NCBI GenBank assembly: GCA_003281715.1
Contig: QCBE01000003.1
Span: 1 to 64,000, forward strand
Direction of reading: 5' to 3'
Length of the DNA: 64,000 nucleotides
DNA from: Prochlorococcus sp. AG-347-B23
GTDB taxonomy: Bacteria; Cyanobacteriota; Cyanobacteriia; PCC-6307; Cyanobiaceae
The notes beneath the pieces were generated by a model that saw only the letters and a list, made by a program, of their open reading frames with translations, was not told the DNA's origin and did not search any database. Positions within the stretch are counted from its first letter, which is position 1; the number at the start of each line of letters is the position of its first letter. This document shows, one piece after another, positions 1 through 8,095 of this stretch. The position numbers and the translations under genes were made by a program.

Positions 1-1
1 T

Positions 2-91
2 ATTAAAAATATGCTTCTTAATTTTAAAGTTGATATAAAAAATACGAAAAAAAAGTTTTTTCCGGAAAGAGGTGCCCATAGTCATGAGTAA
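2..91 (+). CDS. ureE: Urease accessory protein UreE, C-terminal fragment
   Basis: Only the last 29 codons lie in the window. The frame starting at base 2 runs to a TAA at 89-91 and ends in PERGAHSHE, the kind of His-containing tail expected for UreE, the nickel-binding metallochaperone that delivers Ni to apo-urease in the cytoplasm. The stop overlaps the ATG of the next gene (ATG at 84-86), showing translational coupling with ureF. The identification rests on this short tail plus the following ureF and ureG. Everything upstream, including the UreE fold, is outside the window. Confidence 0.75.
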   Translation: MKNMLLNFKVDIKNTKKKFFPERGAHSHE

Positions 92-769
92 AAGTCACTT
101 ATTAAAATATTTATTAACAAGTCCTAACTTACCAGTTGGAGGATTTTGTTATTCGGAGGGAATGGAGAGTTATCTTCATAATAAAAATTTATCTGATTCA
201 AATTCGGTAAAAGACTTAATTATAAGTGAACTAAATATTGGTCAGATAAGACTCGATGCAAAACTTTTACTTGATTTTTTGATATTTTCAATGAGATAAA
301 CGACTGCAAAAATTTAAAAGGTAATTTACAAAAGCTAATGAGTTTGGATAAATGGATACTCTCATCAAAGGATTCTCTCGAAATAAGAGAACAACAAATT
401 CAAATGGCAAAATCTCTTTTTGATTTAACCAAAGAATTTGGATTTGAATATCCATATGAAAATAATAAAAAAAGCTCCTGGTCATTAGCGTGGAGTTGGG
501 CTTGTTATTGTTTTGAAATTACGAAGTTGGAAATGGTTGAGAATTTTTTCTATGCCTGGAGTGCTAACCAACTTAGTGCTGCATTAAGAATTATTCCTAT
601 TGGGTCAACAAAAGCACAATTAATTCAAAGAGACTTATTAGCAATAATTTCAAAAGTTTCTAAAGAAATTATGGACAAAGAAATTGATGACATCTATTTT
701 GGCAATGTAGGTTTAGCTATGGCACAACAAAATCATAATGACCTTTATACAAAACTTTTTAGAAATTAA
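84..769 (+). pseudogene. ureF: Urease accessory protein UreF, interrupted by a one-base frameshift
   Basis: UreF works with UreD/UreH and UreG to load nickel into urease. The first part (84-299) encodes a normal UreF N-terminus with LPVGGFCYSEGMES, then leaves frame and stops at 299. The rest resumes in the frame shifted by two (ATG-containing segment from 338) and carries the UreF C-terminal half with WAWSANQLSAALR-like and IGSTKAQ sequences, ending at 769. Adding one T to the T6 run at 275-280 restores a single 228-codon frame through both halves, so a one-base homopolymer deletion explains the break. It could be a true pseudogene, which would compromise urease maturation, or a sequencing error. 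Neighbours ureE and ureG are in the usual order. Confidence 0.85.
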
Positions 770-772
770 TTT

Positions 773-1384
773 ATGAGCAGCAAATTGAGAGTAGGGGTTG
801 CTGGGCCTGTAGGTTCAGGAAAAACTGCACTAGTAGAGACTCTATGCTTAAGCATGAAAAAAAATTATGAGATAGCAGTTGTAACAAATGATATTTACAC
901 CAAAGAAGATGCTAACTTTCTTATAAATAAAAAGGTTTTAGAGGAAGGAAGAATTATTGGCGTAGAAACAGGAGGTTGTCCTCATACCGCGATAAGAGAG
1001 GATTGTTCATTAAATAAAAATGCAGTTTTAGATTTAGAAACTAAATATAATCCTTTAGATTTTGTTTTTGTAGAAAGTGGAGGTGATAATTTAGCATCTA
1101 GTTTTAGTCCAGAACTTGTAGATTTATCAATATATGTAATTGATGTATCTGCCGGAGACAAAATTCCTAGAAAAGGGGGACCAGGGATAACAAGGTCGGA
1201 TTTATTGTTAATAAACAAAATTGACTTAGCAGATAAAGTTGGTGCAGATTTAAATATTATGAAAAGTGATACTGAATTTATGAGAAAAGGGAAACCTTGG
1301 TTTTTTACCAACCTTAGTAGCGGCACAGGAGTTGAAGAAATAACTCAATTTTTAGAATCACATATACCAAACAATCGAAACTAG
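773..1384 (+). CDS. ureG: Urease accessory GTPase UreG
   Basis: UreG is the SIMIBI-class GTPase that hydrolyses GTP during nickel insertion into urease. The 203-residue length is normal. The P-loop GPVGSGKT is near residue 11, the switch segment ESGGDNL is present (residues about 101-107), and [12 protein letters not shown] supplies the guanine-specificity motif near residue 146. The conserved [10 protein letters not shown] segment carries the Cys-Pro-His nickel-binding motif seen in the family. It begins 3 bases after the ureF reading frame ends, so it is part of the ureEFG operon. It appears intact despite the broken ureF upstream. Confidence 0.95.
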   Translation: MSSKLRVGVAGPVGSGKTALVETLCLSMKKNYEIAVVTNDIYTKEDANFLINKKVLEEGRIIGVETGGCPHTAIREDCSLNKNAVLDLETKYNPLDFVFVESGGDNLASSFSPELVDLSIYVIDVSAGDKIPRKGGPGITRSDLLLINKIDLADKVGADLNIMKSDTEFMRKGKPWFFTNLSSGTGVEEITQFLESHIPNNRN

Positions 1385-1422
1385 AAAAATGTTCATTACT
1401 AATATATTGGATTCAACAAAAA

Positions 1423-1464
1423 GTTACGACTGATACAAAACGAATTCTCACTCGTTAATAACTT
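1423..1464 (+). promoter_or_regulatory. NtcA-type activator site and -10 box upstream of urtA
   Basis: A GTT-N8-TAC element lies at 1423-1436, one base off the NtcA consensus GTA-N8-TAC. It is followed after 22 bases by TAACTT at 1459-1464, which fits the TAN3T -10 box, and the 22-base spacing is exactly that of class II NtcA-activated promoters. The ATG of urtA is at 1513. NtcA is the Crp-family nitrogen regulator of cyanobacteria, so nitrogen-limited activation of urea uptake is the expected reading. Direct binding is inferred from the sequence only. Confidence 0.7.
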
Positions 1465-1512
1465 TTACTTTATCCCCCTAATCAGGGTCAATTACCTAAT
1501 TTATCCTAATTC

Positions 1513-2790
1513 ATGAGAATTTCAAGGCGTATTTTGGCAGGTTTAGCTACTGCCTCACTTGCGGTCACCGCAACTTCCTGTGGTGGAGGCGGAACCTCCG
1601 GAAGTTTCGATGACACAGTAACCGTTGGTATTTTACATTCTTTATCCGGAACAATGGCTATCTCTGAATCAACTCTTGTTGATACAGAAAAAATGGCTAT
1701 TGAAGAGATAAATGCTGCTGGTGGTGTTACAGTTGGCGGCAAAAGCTACAAAATAGAATACATAGTTGAAGATGGTGCATCTGACTGGCCAACTTTTGCT
1801 GAAAAATCAAAGAAACTTATAGACCAAGACGGAGTTCCTGTCGTATTTGGTGGATGGACATCTGCAAGTAGAAAGGCAATGTTACCTGTCTACGAATCAA
1901 AAGATGCGTTCCTCTACTACCCAATTCAATATGAAGCTCAAGAATGTTCTAACAACATTTTCTATACCGGAGCCACACCAAACCAACAATCGGAACCCGC
2001 TACAGATTTCATGTATAAGCGTTCTCCCGCAGCTGGTGGAGATTTCTTCCTTGTAGGTTCTGATTATGTTTTTCCAAGAACTTCAAACACAATCACAAAA
2101 GCTCAGGTAAAGCAGTTAGGCGGTAAAGTTGTTGGAGAAGATTACCTTCCATTAGGAAATACTGAAGTTGCTCCAATTATCTCAAAAATCAAAAAAGCGC
2201 TTCCTGAAGGTGGAATAATCATTAATACTCTTAATGGTGACCAAAACGTTGCATTCTTCAAACAGATTCAAGATGCAGGTATTACACCTTCAAGTGGGTA
2301 CTACGTAATGAACTATTCAATTGCTGAAGAAGAGATTAGTACAATTGGTCCTGAGTTCCTTGAAGGTCACTACGGCGCATGGAACTACATGATGTCAATT
2401 GATACTCCTGCATCTAAGAAATTTGCTGCAAGTTTCAAGAAAAGATGGGGAGCAGATCGTGTTGTAGCTGATCCTCAAGAATCTGCTTATAACATGGTCT
2501 ACTTGTGGAAACAGGCAGTAGAAGATGCTGGAACATTCGACGATAACGCAGTAAGAGAAGCTCTTGTTGGACAAAAGTTTGATGCTCCTCAAGGTCCTGT
2601 TGAAGTTATGCCTAACCATCACTTATCTCAAACAGTAAGAATTGGAGAGATTAATGCAGAGGGTGGATTTACAATCCTTGAAGAGACAGGAGTTGTTCTT
2701 CCTCAAGCATGGAACCAAAAGCATCCAAGTTCTAAAGGATTTGCATGCGATTGGACAGATCCTTCCAAAGGAGAAAAGTATAAGCTTTAA
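1513..2790 (+). CDS. urtA: Urea ABC transporter, periplasmic substrate-binding protein UrtA
   Basis: This is the periplasmic urea receptor of the UrtABCDE importer, a branched-chain-amino-acid-type (class 4) binding protein. The 425-residue product starts with a signal containing SRRILAG (a twin-arginine-like pair) and a Cys at residue 23 followed by a Gly run, so it is probably a lipoprotein. The mature part has the Peripla_BP_5 pattern: VGILHSLSGTMA, AAGGVTVGGK and VFGGWTSASRK, with the last characteristic of urea and short-chain amide receptors. It is the first gene behind the NtcA-type promoter and is separated from urtB by a strong hairpin, consistent with higher expression of the receptor than of the membrane parts. 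Confidence 0.95.
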   Translation: MRISRRILAGLATASLAVTATSCGGGGTSGSFDDTVTVGILHSLSGTMAISESTLVDTEKMAIEEINAAGGVTVGGKSYKIEYIVEDGASDWPTFAEKSKKLIDQDGVPVVFGGWTSASRKAMLPVYESKDAFLYYPIQYEAQECSNNIFYTGATPNQQSEPATDFMYKRSPAAGGDFFLVGSDYVFPRTSNTITKAQVKQLGGKVVGEDYLPLGNTEVAPIISKIKKALPEGGIIINTLNGDQNVAFFKQIQDAGITPSSGYYVMNYSIAEEEISTIGPEFLEGHYGAWNYMMSIDTPASKKFAASFKKRWGADRVVADPQESAYNMVYLWKQAVEDAGTFDDNAVREALVGQKFDAPQGPVEVMPNHHLSQTVRIGEINAEGGFTILEETGVVLPQAWNQKHPSSKGFACDWTDPSKGEKYKL

Positions 2791-2811
2791 TCTAATTAAG
2801 ACCTATACTTC

Positions 2812-2845
2812 AAAATAAAAGGAGGTTAACGCCTCCTTTTATTTT
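2812..2845 (+). terminator. Strong hairpin between urtA and urtB
   Basis: Two perfectly complementary 14-base arms (2812-2825 and 2832-2845) flank a 6-base loop. The GC-rich core is GGAGG/CCTCC with an A-rich left shoulder and T-rich right shoulder, so the structure resembles a bidirectional intrinsic terminator. It lies 22 bases after the urtA stop and 28 bases before urtB. Within one transporter operon it probably gives partial termination or protects the urtA mRNA 3' end, allowing excess receptor. Confidence 0.8.
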
Positions 2846-2873
2846 ATATAATCAAATATTTTCTTTTTCTAAA

Positions 2874-4028
2874 TTGGAGTTACTTCTCGATAGTCTTTTT
2901 AATGGTGTTGCAATCGGATCTGTACTACTTGTTGCTGCATTAGGACTAGCAATTGTTTTTGGTCTTATGGGTGTAATAAATCTTGCCCATGGAGAACTTA
3001 TGATGCTTGGGGCTTACACAACATACGTAACACAATTAATTTTCAAATTACCTATTTTAAAACCTTTCTACAATTCGTACATAATAGTTTCTATTTTCCT
3101 TGCTTTTATTGTTAGTGGAGTAGTAGGTATTCTCCTGGAAAAAACTATAATAAGAAAGCTTTATGGAAGTCCACTAGAGACACTTCTCGCAACTTGGGGC
3201 GTAAGCTTAATTCTTCAACAATTTGTCAGAAGTGTACCTTTAGCTTATGGAACCGGTCTGATTATAAGTCTGTTAATTGGTTTATTCTTACCAACAACAT
3301 TCCCTTCAAAAATAAAAGAATCAATAAATTTCAAATATTTTAAATTTAGTTCTTGGATATTTTCTGCTTTAGCTGGGGTACTGACAGGTAGCGTAATCTC
3401 ATCCTCTGTCAGCAAACTTAGTAGAGCAAGCGCTCGAAATGTTGATGTAACAGCACCCTCATGGATGAGAGGTCAAGTTGAAATTATTGGCACTGCATTT
3501 CCTAAAACAAGATTAATGATAATTGTCATTACTCTAATCTCTGTAATAGCAATAACATTATTTCTTAATCAAAGTGCTTGGGGGATGCGTATAAGAGCAG
3601 TTACTCAGAACCGACAAATGAGTGATTGTCTTGGTATATCTACTGAAAAAGTGGATATAATTACTTTTGGAATTGGATCTGGCTTAGCAGGAGTTGCTGG
3701 GGTAGCCGTATCTCTTTTAGGTTCTGTAGGACCAAATGTTGGGGGAAACTATATAGTTGGTTGTTTTATGGTTGTAGTGTTGGGAGGAGTAGGAAATTTA
3801 TTAGGAACAGTACTTGCTTCATTTGGAATAGGAATAATGACTGATTTAATTGGAGCTGGAAGGCTCTTATCAATATGGCCAGATATGCCTTTACCTTTAT
3901 CAAATACAATTAACTTTTTTGCGACCACAAGTATGGCAAGAGTAATGATATTTGCCCTAATTGTTATATTCTTACAATTTAAACCTACAGGTTTGTTTCC
4001 TCAAAAAGGAAGGATGGTTGAAAACTAA
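2874..4028 (+). CDS. urtB: Urea ABC transporter permease UrtB
   Basis: UrtB is one of two inner-membrane permeases of the urea importer and belongs to the LivH family. The 384-residue product is almost entirely hydrophobic, with about eight to ten membrane segments. It contains the LivH-type opening GLAIVFGLMGVINLAHGELMM (split here as GLAIVFGLMGVIN then LAHGELMM) and the late EAA-like loop with GSGLAGVAGV. The chosen start is a TTG at 2874 because no in-frame ATG gives the full first helix. Its stop overlaps the ATG of urtC by one base (TAATG), so the two permeases are translationally coupled. Confidence 0.93.
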   Translation: MELLLDSLFNGVAIGSVLLVAALGLAIVFGLMGVINLAHGELMMLGAYTTYVTQLIFKLPILKPFYNSYIIVSIFLAFIVSGVVGILLEKTIIRKLYGSPLETLLATWGVSLILQQFVRSVPLAYGTGLIISLLIGLFLPTTFPSKIKESINFKYFKFSSWIFSALAGVLTGSVISSSVSKLSRASARNVDVTAPSWMRGQVEIIGTAFPKTRLMIIVITLISVIAITLFLNQSAWGMRIRAVTQNRQMSDCLGISTEKVDIITFGIGSGLAGVAGVAVSLLGSVGPNVGGNYIVGCFMVVVLGGVGNLLGTVLASFGIGIMTDLIGAGRLLSIWPDMPLPLSNTINFFATTSMARVMIFALIVIFLQFKPTGLFPQKGRMVEN

Positions 4029-5158
4029 TGTCCTTAGGTAAAATTAAATTTGATAAAAAAATAGTATTATCATTTTGGATAATATTAATAGCCTTAATTA
4101 TTGCAGCACCAACTCTACTCCCTGTATTTAGATTAAACCTTCTAGGTAGATACTTATCCTTATCCATAGTTGCACTTGGTGTTGATCTTATCTGGGGATA
4201 TACAGGTTTACTAAGTCTTGGACAAGGTATATTTTTTGCACTAGGTGGATATTGTGCAGCAATGTATTTACAAATAACCAGCTCCTCTGAATTTCCAAAT
4301 AATATTCCTGAATTTTTTGCTTTATATGGTGTTGAAAAATTACCTTTTTTCTGGGAACCGTTCAGATCGCCTGTTTTTACCTTCTTTGCTATCTGGATAA
4401 TTCCAGCATCTGTTGCAGGTTTAATTGGATTTCTTGTTTTTAGGAATAGAATCAAAGGGGTTTATTTTTCTATACTTACTCAAGCTTCTCTTCTTGTATT
4501 CTTTAACTTCTTTAATGGACAGCAAAAACTTATAAATGGAACAAATGGATTAAAAACAGATGTAACACAACTATTTGGTCAGATGGTAGGCTCTGAGTCC
4601 ATGCAAAGAATATTCTTTTGGATAACCGCCGTACTAGTAATAGCCGCATGGTTTTTTGCAAAGTGGGTAGTTAAAGGAAGATTTGGAAATATCCTTATAG
4701 GAATACGAGATGATGAACCAAGAGTTAGATTTACAGGATATAATCCAGTTATATTCAAGACGATAATATTTTCTATTGCTGGAGGTCTCGCTGGCATTTC
4801 GGGAGCTTTATATACTGTTCAGTCTGGAATAGTATCACCTCAATTTATGACAGTGCCCTTTTCTATAGAAATGGTTATATGGGTTGCTGTTGGAGGTAGG
4901 GGAACATTGTTGGGAGCAATACTAGGAGCAGTTTTCATCAACTACGCAAAAAGTCTAGTTAGTGAAGCCTTACCTGCTAGCTGGATGTTTATCCAAGGAG
5001 GGTTATTTATCTTAGTTGTAACAGCTCTGCCAGAAGGTGTTTTAGGATGGATTCAAGGAGATGGTCCTAGGAATCTTCTTCAAAGATTTGGTTTAAAAAG
5101 GAAGATTGAAACCTATCCAAGCTTAGAAGTTAACAATAAGGAGGGGAATAATGAATAA
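4028..5158 (+). CDS. urtC: Urea ABC transporter permease UrtC
   Basis: UrtC is the second permease of the urea importer and belongs to the LivM family; it pairs with UrtB. The 376-residue protein has multiple membrane helices, the LivM signature DLIWGYTGLLSLGQG near residue 50, and the cytoplasmic EAA loop GIRDDEPRVRFTGYN near residue 225, which contacts the ATPases. The start overlaps the urtB stop. The 3' end overlaps urtD by 8 bases, and the last residues are polar and poorly conserved. No frame disruption is seen. Confidence 0.94.
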   Translation: MSLGKIKFDKKIVLSFWIILIALIIAAPTLLPVFRLNLLGRYLSLSIVALGVDLIWGYTGLLSLGQGIFFALGGYCAAMYLQITSSSEFPNNIPEFFALYGVEKLPFFWEPFRSPVFTFFAIWIIPASVAGLIGFLVFRNRIKGVYFSILTQASLLVFFNFFNGQQKLINGTNGLKTDVTQLFGQMVGSESMQRIFFWITAVLVIAAWFFAKWVVKGRFGNILIGIRDDEPRVRFTGYNPVIFKTIIFSIAGGLAGISGALYTVQSGIVSPQFMTVPFSIEMVIWVAVGGRGTLLGAILGAVFINYAKSLVSEALPASWMFIQGGLFILVVTALPEGVLGWIQGDGPRNLLQRFGLKRKIETYPSLEVNNKEGNNE

Positions 5159-5900
5159 TAAAAATCTTCTTAATTTAATAGATATTACTGTTAGTTTCGA
5201 GGGTTTTTTAGCTCTCAACAAACTTAATTTGAATTTAAAGAAAGGAGAATTAAGAGCTGTAATAGGACCCAACGGAGCGGGTAAAACAACATTTCTTGAT
5301 GTAATAACTGGAAAGGTTAAGCCAACAAAAGGTGAAGTGATTTTCAAAGGAAAATCTTTAGTAGGTAGAAAAGAGCATAAGATTGCTCGACTTGGAGTGG
5401 GAAGAAAGTTCCAAAGTCCAAGAATCTTTGAAAATCTAACAGTTAAAGAAAATCTTGAAATATCAGTGTCAACTCCTAAAAGTCCCTTAAACCTTATAAA
5501 TAAAAGTATTAAGGATGAGCAACTTAATGAGATTGAACGTCTTATGAAGATTGTCAATTTAGCTCAAAAAGTTGATTCTAAAGCTGGTTCATTATCACAT
5601 GGCCAAAAACAATGGCTCGAGATAGCCATGTTAGTAGGACAGAAGCCAGATTTAATGTTAGTTGATGAACCTGTAGCTGGTTTAACTGATGAAGAAACTG
5701 ATCTTACAGCTGATTTATTAAAATCATTATCAGGAGAAAATACTGTAGTGGTAATAGATCACGATATGGAATTTATAAGAAGGCTTGATAGTAATGTTTC
5801 AGTATTAAATCAAGGCACAGTATTATGCGAGGGGTCAATGGAAACTATACAAAAGGACCAAAAAGTTATTGATGTTTATCTAGGAAGGCCTGAGGATTAA
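5151..5900 (+). CDS. urtD: Urea ABC transporter ATPase UrtD
   Basis: UrtD is a LivG-type ATPase that powers urea import. The 249-residue product carries Walker A GPNGAGKT (about residues 38-45), a signature segment LSHGQKQWLEIA in place of LSGGQ, Walker B LMLVDEP and the switch histidine in VVIDHDMEF. The LSHGQKQWLEI form is typical of UrtD proteins. It starts inside the end of urtC (8-base overlap) and is followed after 2 bases by urtE, so all urt genes form one transcription unit. Confidence 0.95.
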   Translation: MNNKNLLNLIDITVSFEGFLALNKLNLNLKKGELRAVIGPNGAGKTTFLDVITGKVKPTKGEVIFKGKSLVGRKEHKIARLGVGRKFQSPRIFENLTVKENLEISVSTPKSPLNLINKSIKDEQLNEIERLMKIVNLAQKVDSKAGSLSHGQKQWLEIAMLVGQKPDLMLVDEPVAGLTDEETDLTADLLKSLSGENTVVVIDHDMEFIRRLDSNVSVLNQGTVLCEGSMETIQKDQKVIDVYLGRPED

Positions 5901-5902
5901 TT

Positions 5903-6613
5903 ATGAAAAACTTACTGGAAATCAAATCATTGAATACATATTATGGCGAAAGTCATATTCTCAGAGATGTAGATTTAAATGTTCAATCAGGAGAAATGGT
6001 TTGTTTGATTGGAAGAAATGGAGTTGGCAAAACAACTTTATTGAAATCACTTATTGGTTTGTTAAGACAAAAAAAAGGCGATATTTTTTTGATTGGCGAA
6101 AATATCAATAGAAAAGCACCTCATCAAAGGGCGAGGAAAGGAATGGCTTACGTTCCTCAAGGGAGAGAAATTATTCCATATCTATCAGTTGAAGAGAATC
6201 TTATGTTAGGAATGGAGTCGCTGCCAGGTGGATTATCTAAGAACAAGAAAATAGATCCATTTATTTATGATCTCTTCCCAATCCTAAAAGATTTTCTACA
6301 AAGGAAAGGAGGAGATCTCAGTGGTGGACAACAACAGCAACTTGCTATTGCAAGAGCATTGCTGGGCAAACCCCAACTACTATTACTTGACGAACCAACG
6401 GAAGGGATTCAGCCAAATATAGTTTTAGACATAGAAAATGCAATCAATCAGATAATTAGAGATACAGGAATTGGTGTTTTATTAGTAGAACAACACTTGC
6501 ATTTTGTAAGACAAGCCAATAGATATTATGCGATGCAACGCGGAGGTATTGTTGCAAGTGGAAATACTAGTGAGTTGAGTCAAGCAGTTATAGATAAGTT
6601 CTTAAGTGTTTAA
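5903..6613 (+). CDS. urtE: Urea ABC transporter ATPase UrtE
   Basis: UrtE is the LivF-type ATPase that forms the nucleotide-binding dimer with UrtD. The 236-residue protein has Walker A GRNGVGKT, signature LSGGQQQQLAIARAL, Walker B LLLLDEPTEGIQPN and the LLVEQH switch histidine. The sequence TEGIQPNIV is typical of this family. It is the last gene of the urt operon. No hairpin terminator is apparent directly after its stop, and the next supported gene is on the opposite strand. Confidence 0.95.
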   Translation: MKNLLEIKSLNTYYGESHILRDVDLNVQSGEMVCLIGRNGVGKTTLLKSLIGLLRQKKGDIFLIGENINRKAPHQRARKGMAYVPQGREIIPYLSVEENLMLGMESLPGGLSKNKKIDPFIYDLFPILKDFLQRKGGDLSGGQQQQLAIARALLGKPQLLLLDEPTEGIQPNIVLDIENAINQIIRDTGIGVLLVEQHLHFVRQANRYYAMQRGGIVASGNTSELSQAVIDKFLSV

Positions 6614-6644
6614 ATAAATTATCCAGATTACTCAAAACTTTTAT

Positions 6645-6824
6645 TCATTTTTCGCATCTTATTAGGTCAATACTGTTTGGATGTTCATTTATATACTTAT
6701 TGAATTCCATTGCTAGTGTTCTAGCCTCGTAAGCGTCAGAAGCATAAAAACAATTTTCTAATCTTATGTTCTGAAAATCACGGTAATGTACTGTATATGG
6801 CTTCAACATATTATTTTTGTTCAT
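6645..6824 (-). CDS. Small hypothetical protein (59 aa)
   Basis: A 59-residue ORF reads MNKNNMLKPYTVHYRDFQ at the N-terminus, then LENCFYASDAYEARTLAMEF, and ends IDLIRCEK. The composition is soluble and balanced, with no membrane segment or signal peptide. The tyrosine- and alanine-rich ASDAYEARTLAMEF part looks like an amphipathic helix. I recognise no domain. An internal ATG at residue 6 (MLKPYTV) is an alternative start. It lies convergent to urtE and may be the last gene of a minus-strand group with the ORFs at 6964-7074 and 7080-7253. The balanced amino-acid use argues for a real gene. Confidence 0.65.
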   Translation of the reverse strand: MNKNNMLKPYTVHYRDFQNIRLENCFYASDAYEARTLAMEFNKYINEHPNSIDLIRCEK

Positions 6825-6963
6825 TTTAATTTGCTAAAAAGCAATAACTATATTTTAACCATGCATATGTTCATAAATTTAAAGCACTACTTTTGTTGTT
6901 ATCAAAATATATTCACTTAATTTATGTATTTAAAAATACTTTATGAAGAAAAAAGTAATTAAT

Positions 6964-7074
6964 CTATTTTTTTTTATTTTTAGGGTCTTGCTTTTTACCT
7001 TCTATTAAAAAAACAAATTTAGATAAAATAAAACCAAAAGCTGGAACCCAAAACTTTTCATAAAAATATTTCAT
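6964..7074 (-). CDS. Tiny putative membrane protein (36 aa)
   Basis: This 36-codon ORF encodes a short aromatic N-terminus (MKYFYEKFWVPAF), one hydrophobic stretch of about 18 residues ending VFLI, and a lysine-rich tail (EGKKQDPKNKKK). That is the layout of a single-pass microprotein with a positively charged cytoplasmic end. The ATG is only 5 bases downstream of the stop of the ORF at 7080-7253 on the same strand, suggesting co-transcription. No family is recognised, and the short length keeps confidence modest. Confidence 0.45.
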   Translation of the reverse strand: MKYFYEKFWVPAFGFILSKFVFLIEGKKQDPKNKKK

Positions 7075-7079
7075 AAAAA

Positions 7080-7253
7080 TTAAGCAGCCAATGATTGGTC
7101 ATATTCAGTTTCATTTTTATTTATAAGCTTCAAATCTATAGAATTAAATAAATGTTGCATAAGAAGAAAATCAAGTTCCCCTTTTAACAAATTAACATCG
7201 GATGAAAGTAGATCATCAACAAAATCATCAAAAGTATCTGAAAGAGGATTCAC
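7080..7253 (-). CDS. Small acidic hypothetical protein, possibly 5'-truncated by a frameshift
   Basis: The ORF as read uses a GTG at 7253 and encodes 57 residues starting VNPLSDTFDDFVDDLLSSD and ending EYDQSLAA, an acidic helical protein with no recognised domain. Upstream, an ATG at 7276 begins MTKIKI and stops at once. Restoring one A (a T on the plus strand in the run at 7261-7265) would join MTKIKNLI to the rest, giving about 65 residues with a normal ATG. The start is therefore uncertain: either a GTG start or a one-base homopolymer deletion. The 36-residue ORF follows after 5 bases. Confidence 0.55.
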   Translation of the reverse strand: MNPLSDTFDDFVDDLLSSDVNLLKGELDFLLMQHLFNSIDLKLINKNETEYDQSLAA

Positions 7254-7432
7254 AATTAAATTTTTATTTTTGTCATTATCGTCTCATTAAAAATAAAAGT
7301 CAACCATACTTGAATATTAATTTTTGATATTTTAAAAATTAATTAATAAAGACTAAAAATTTAAATAATAAATATAAATAAACAAAATAATAGATTTAAT
7401 ATCAAGCTTAGGGTCTTTGAATTAAATTTCAT

Positions 7433-7528
7433 TTATCTTGCTTTTCTTATTTTTATATCTCTCCTGATTAGCATTATCAAAACGATAAAACACATATTTG
7501 CTAAACAGAAGCTTAAATAATTCATCAT
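7433..7528 (-). CDS. Possible single-pass microprotein (31 aa)
   Basis: A 31-codon ORF starts MMNYLSFCLANMCFIVLIML and finishes with a basic tail (IRRDIKIRKAR). The single hydrophobic helix followed by positive residues is a plausible membrane microprotein, but chance ORFs of this size are common in AT-rich DNA. The frame stays open upstream of the ATG, so the start is uncertain. No family, ribosome-binding site or coupled neighbour supports it. Apart from this ORF, I see nothing I can name in 7277-7655, which is very AT-rich. Confidence 0.25.
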   Translation of the reverse strand: MMNYLSFCLANMCFIVLIMLIRRDIKIRKAR

Positions 7529-7655
7529 CAAACCAATTAATTTATTTATAGCAATACTATTGATGTGCCAATTCGAAAAGAATCACTTAAAAAATTTTTA
7601 GTGGTAATACATTTTTGATGGCAATCAAAGTTGATATTAAAAATTGGATATAAAA

Positions 7656-7970
7656 TTATTTTTTAATTAGCTCGAAGTAACCATTTTTATTTAATAAGTA
7701 TTTATCAAACCAAAGGGTTAATAGATTGTCTAATCCTATTCCATTCATTTTATTTATTTGAGAAGTCTTATAGTCTGAAAGTGCAAGCAATAAATACGGA
7801 AAAATCATATCAGAAACACCTTTTGGCAGTTTTTCTAAAGGTACTCCATGGGCTCTATCCCATAAAATTTGCATATCCTGAGAGAACAAAGAACTCCAAT
7901 AACTAAAATTACAATATAACTTGTCTGGAGGGAGTAGATTTACAGATAAAACTGGGAAAGATGAATTCAT
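7656..7970 (-). CDS. Hypothetical protein (104 aa)
   Basis: A 104-residue soluble protein of unknown function. It opens MNSSFPVLSVNLLPPDKLYCN, has a central tryptophan-containing stretch (LWDRAHGVPLEKLPKGVSD), and a C-terminal half that looks helical (LLLALSDYKTSQ, LLTLWFDKYLLNKNGYFELIKK). No signal peptide, Cys cluster or catalytic motif is visible. The residue composition is that of a folded protein rather than a shadow ORF, so I accept it as a gene. It is on the same strand as the 132-residue ORF starting at 8494 but separated from it by 125 bases. Confidence 0.7.
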   Translation of the reverse strand: MNSSFPVLSVNLLPPDKLYCNFSYWSSLFSQDMQILWDRAHGVPLEKLPKGVSDMIFPYLLLALSDYKTSQINKMNGIGLDNLLTLWFDKYLLNKNGYFELIKK

Positions 7971-8095
7971 AGGAATAAATATTTATGGATAAATTTAATT
8001 TAGGTTTTTGAAATGGTAATAAATAATTTCTAATACGAAAATCCTCTAAAATGCAAATCAAATTTAGCGCACAGTACAGCACTAAGCAACACTTT

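Noticed and set aside
288..485. 65-codon minus-strand ORF inside ureF
   Set aside because: It is antisense to the UreF C-terminal half, which has clear family sequence; the ORF has no recognisable content.
982..1326. 114-codon minus-strand ORF inside ureG
   Set aside because: Fully antisense to the intact ureG gene and Ser/Leu/Ile-biased in the way of shadow frames.
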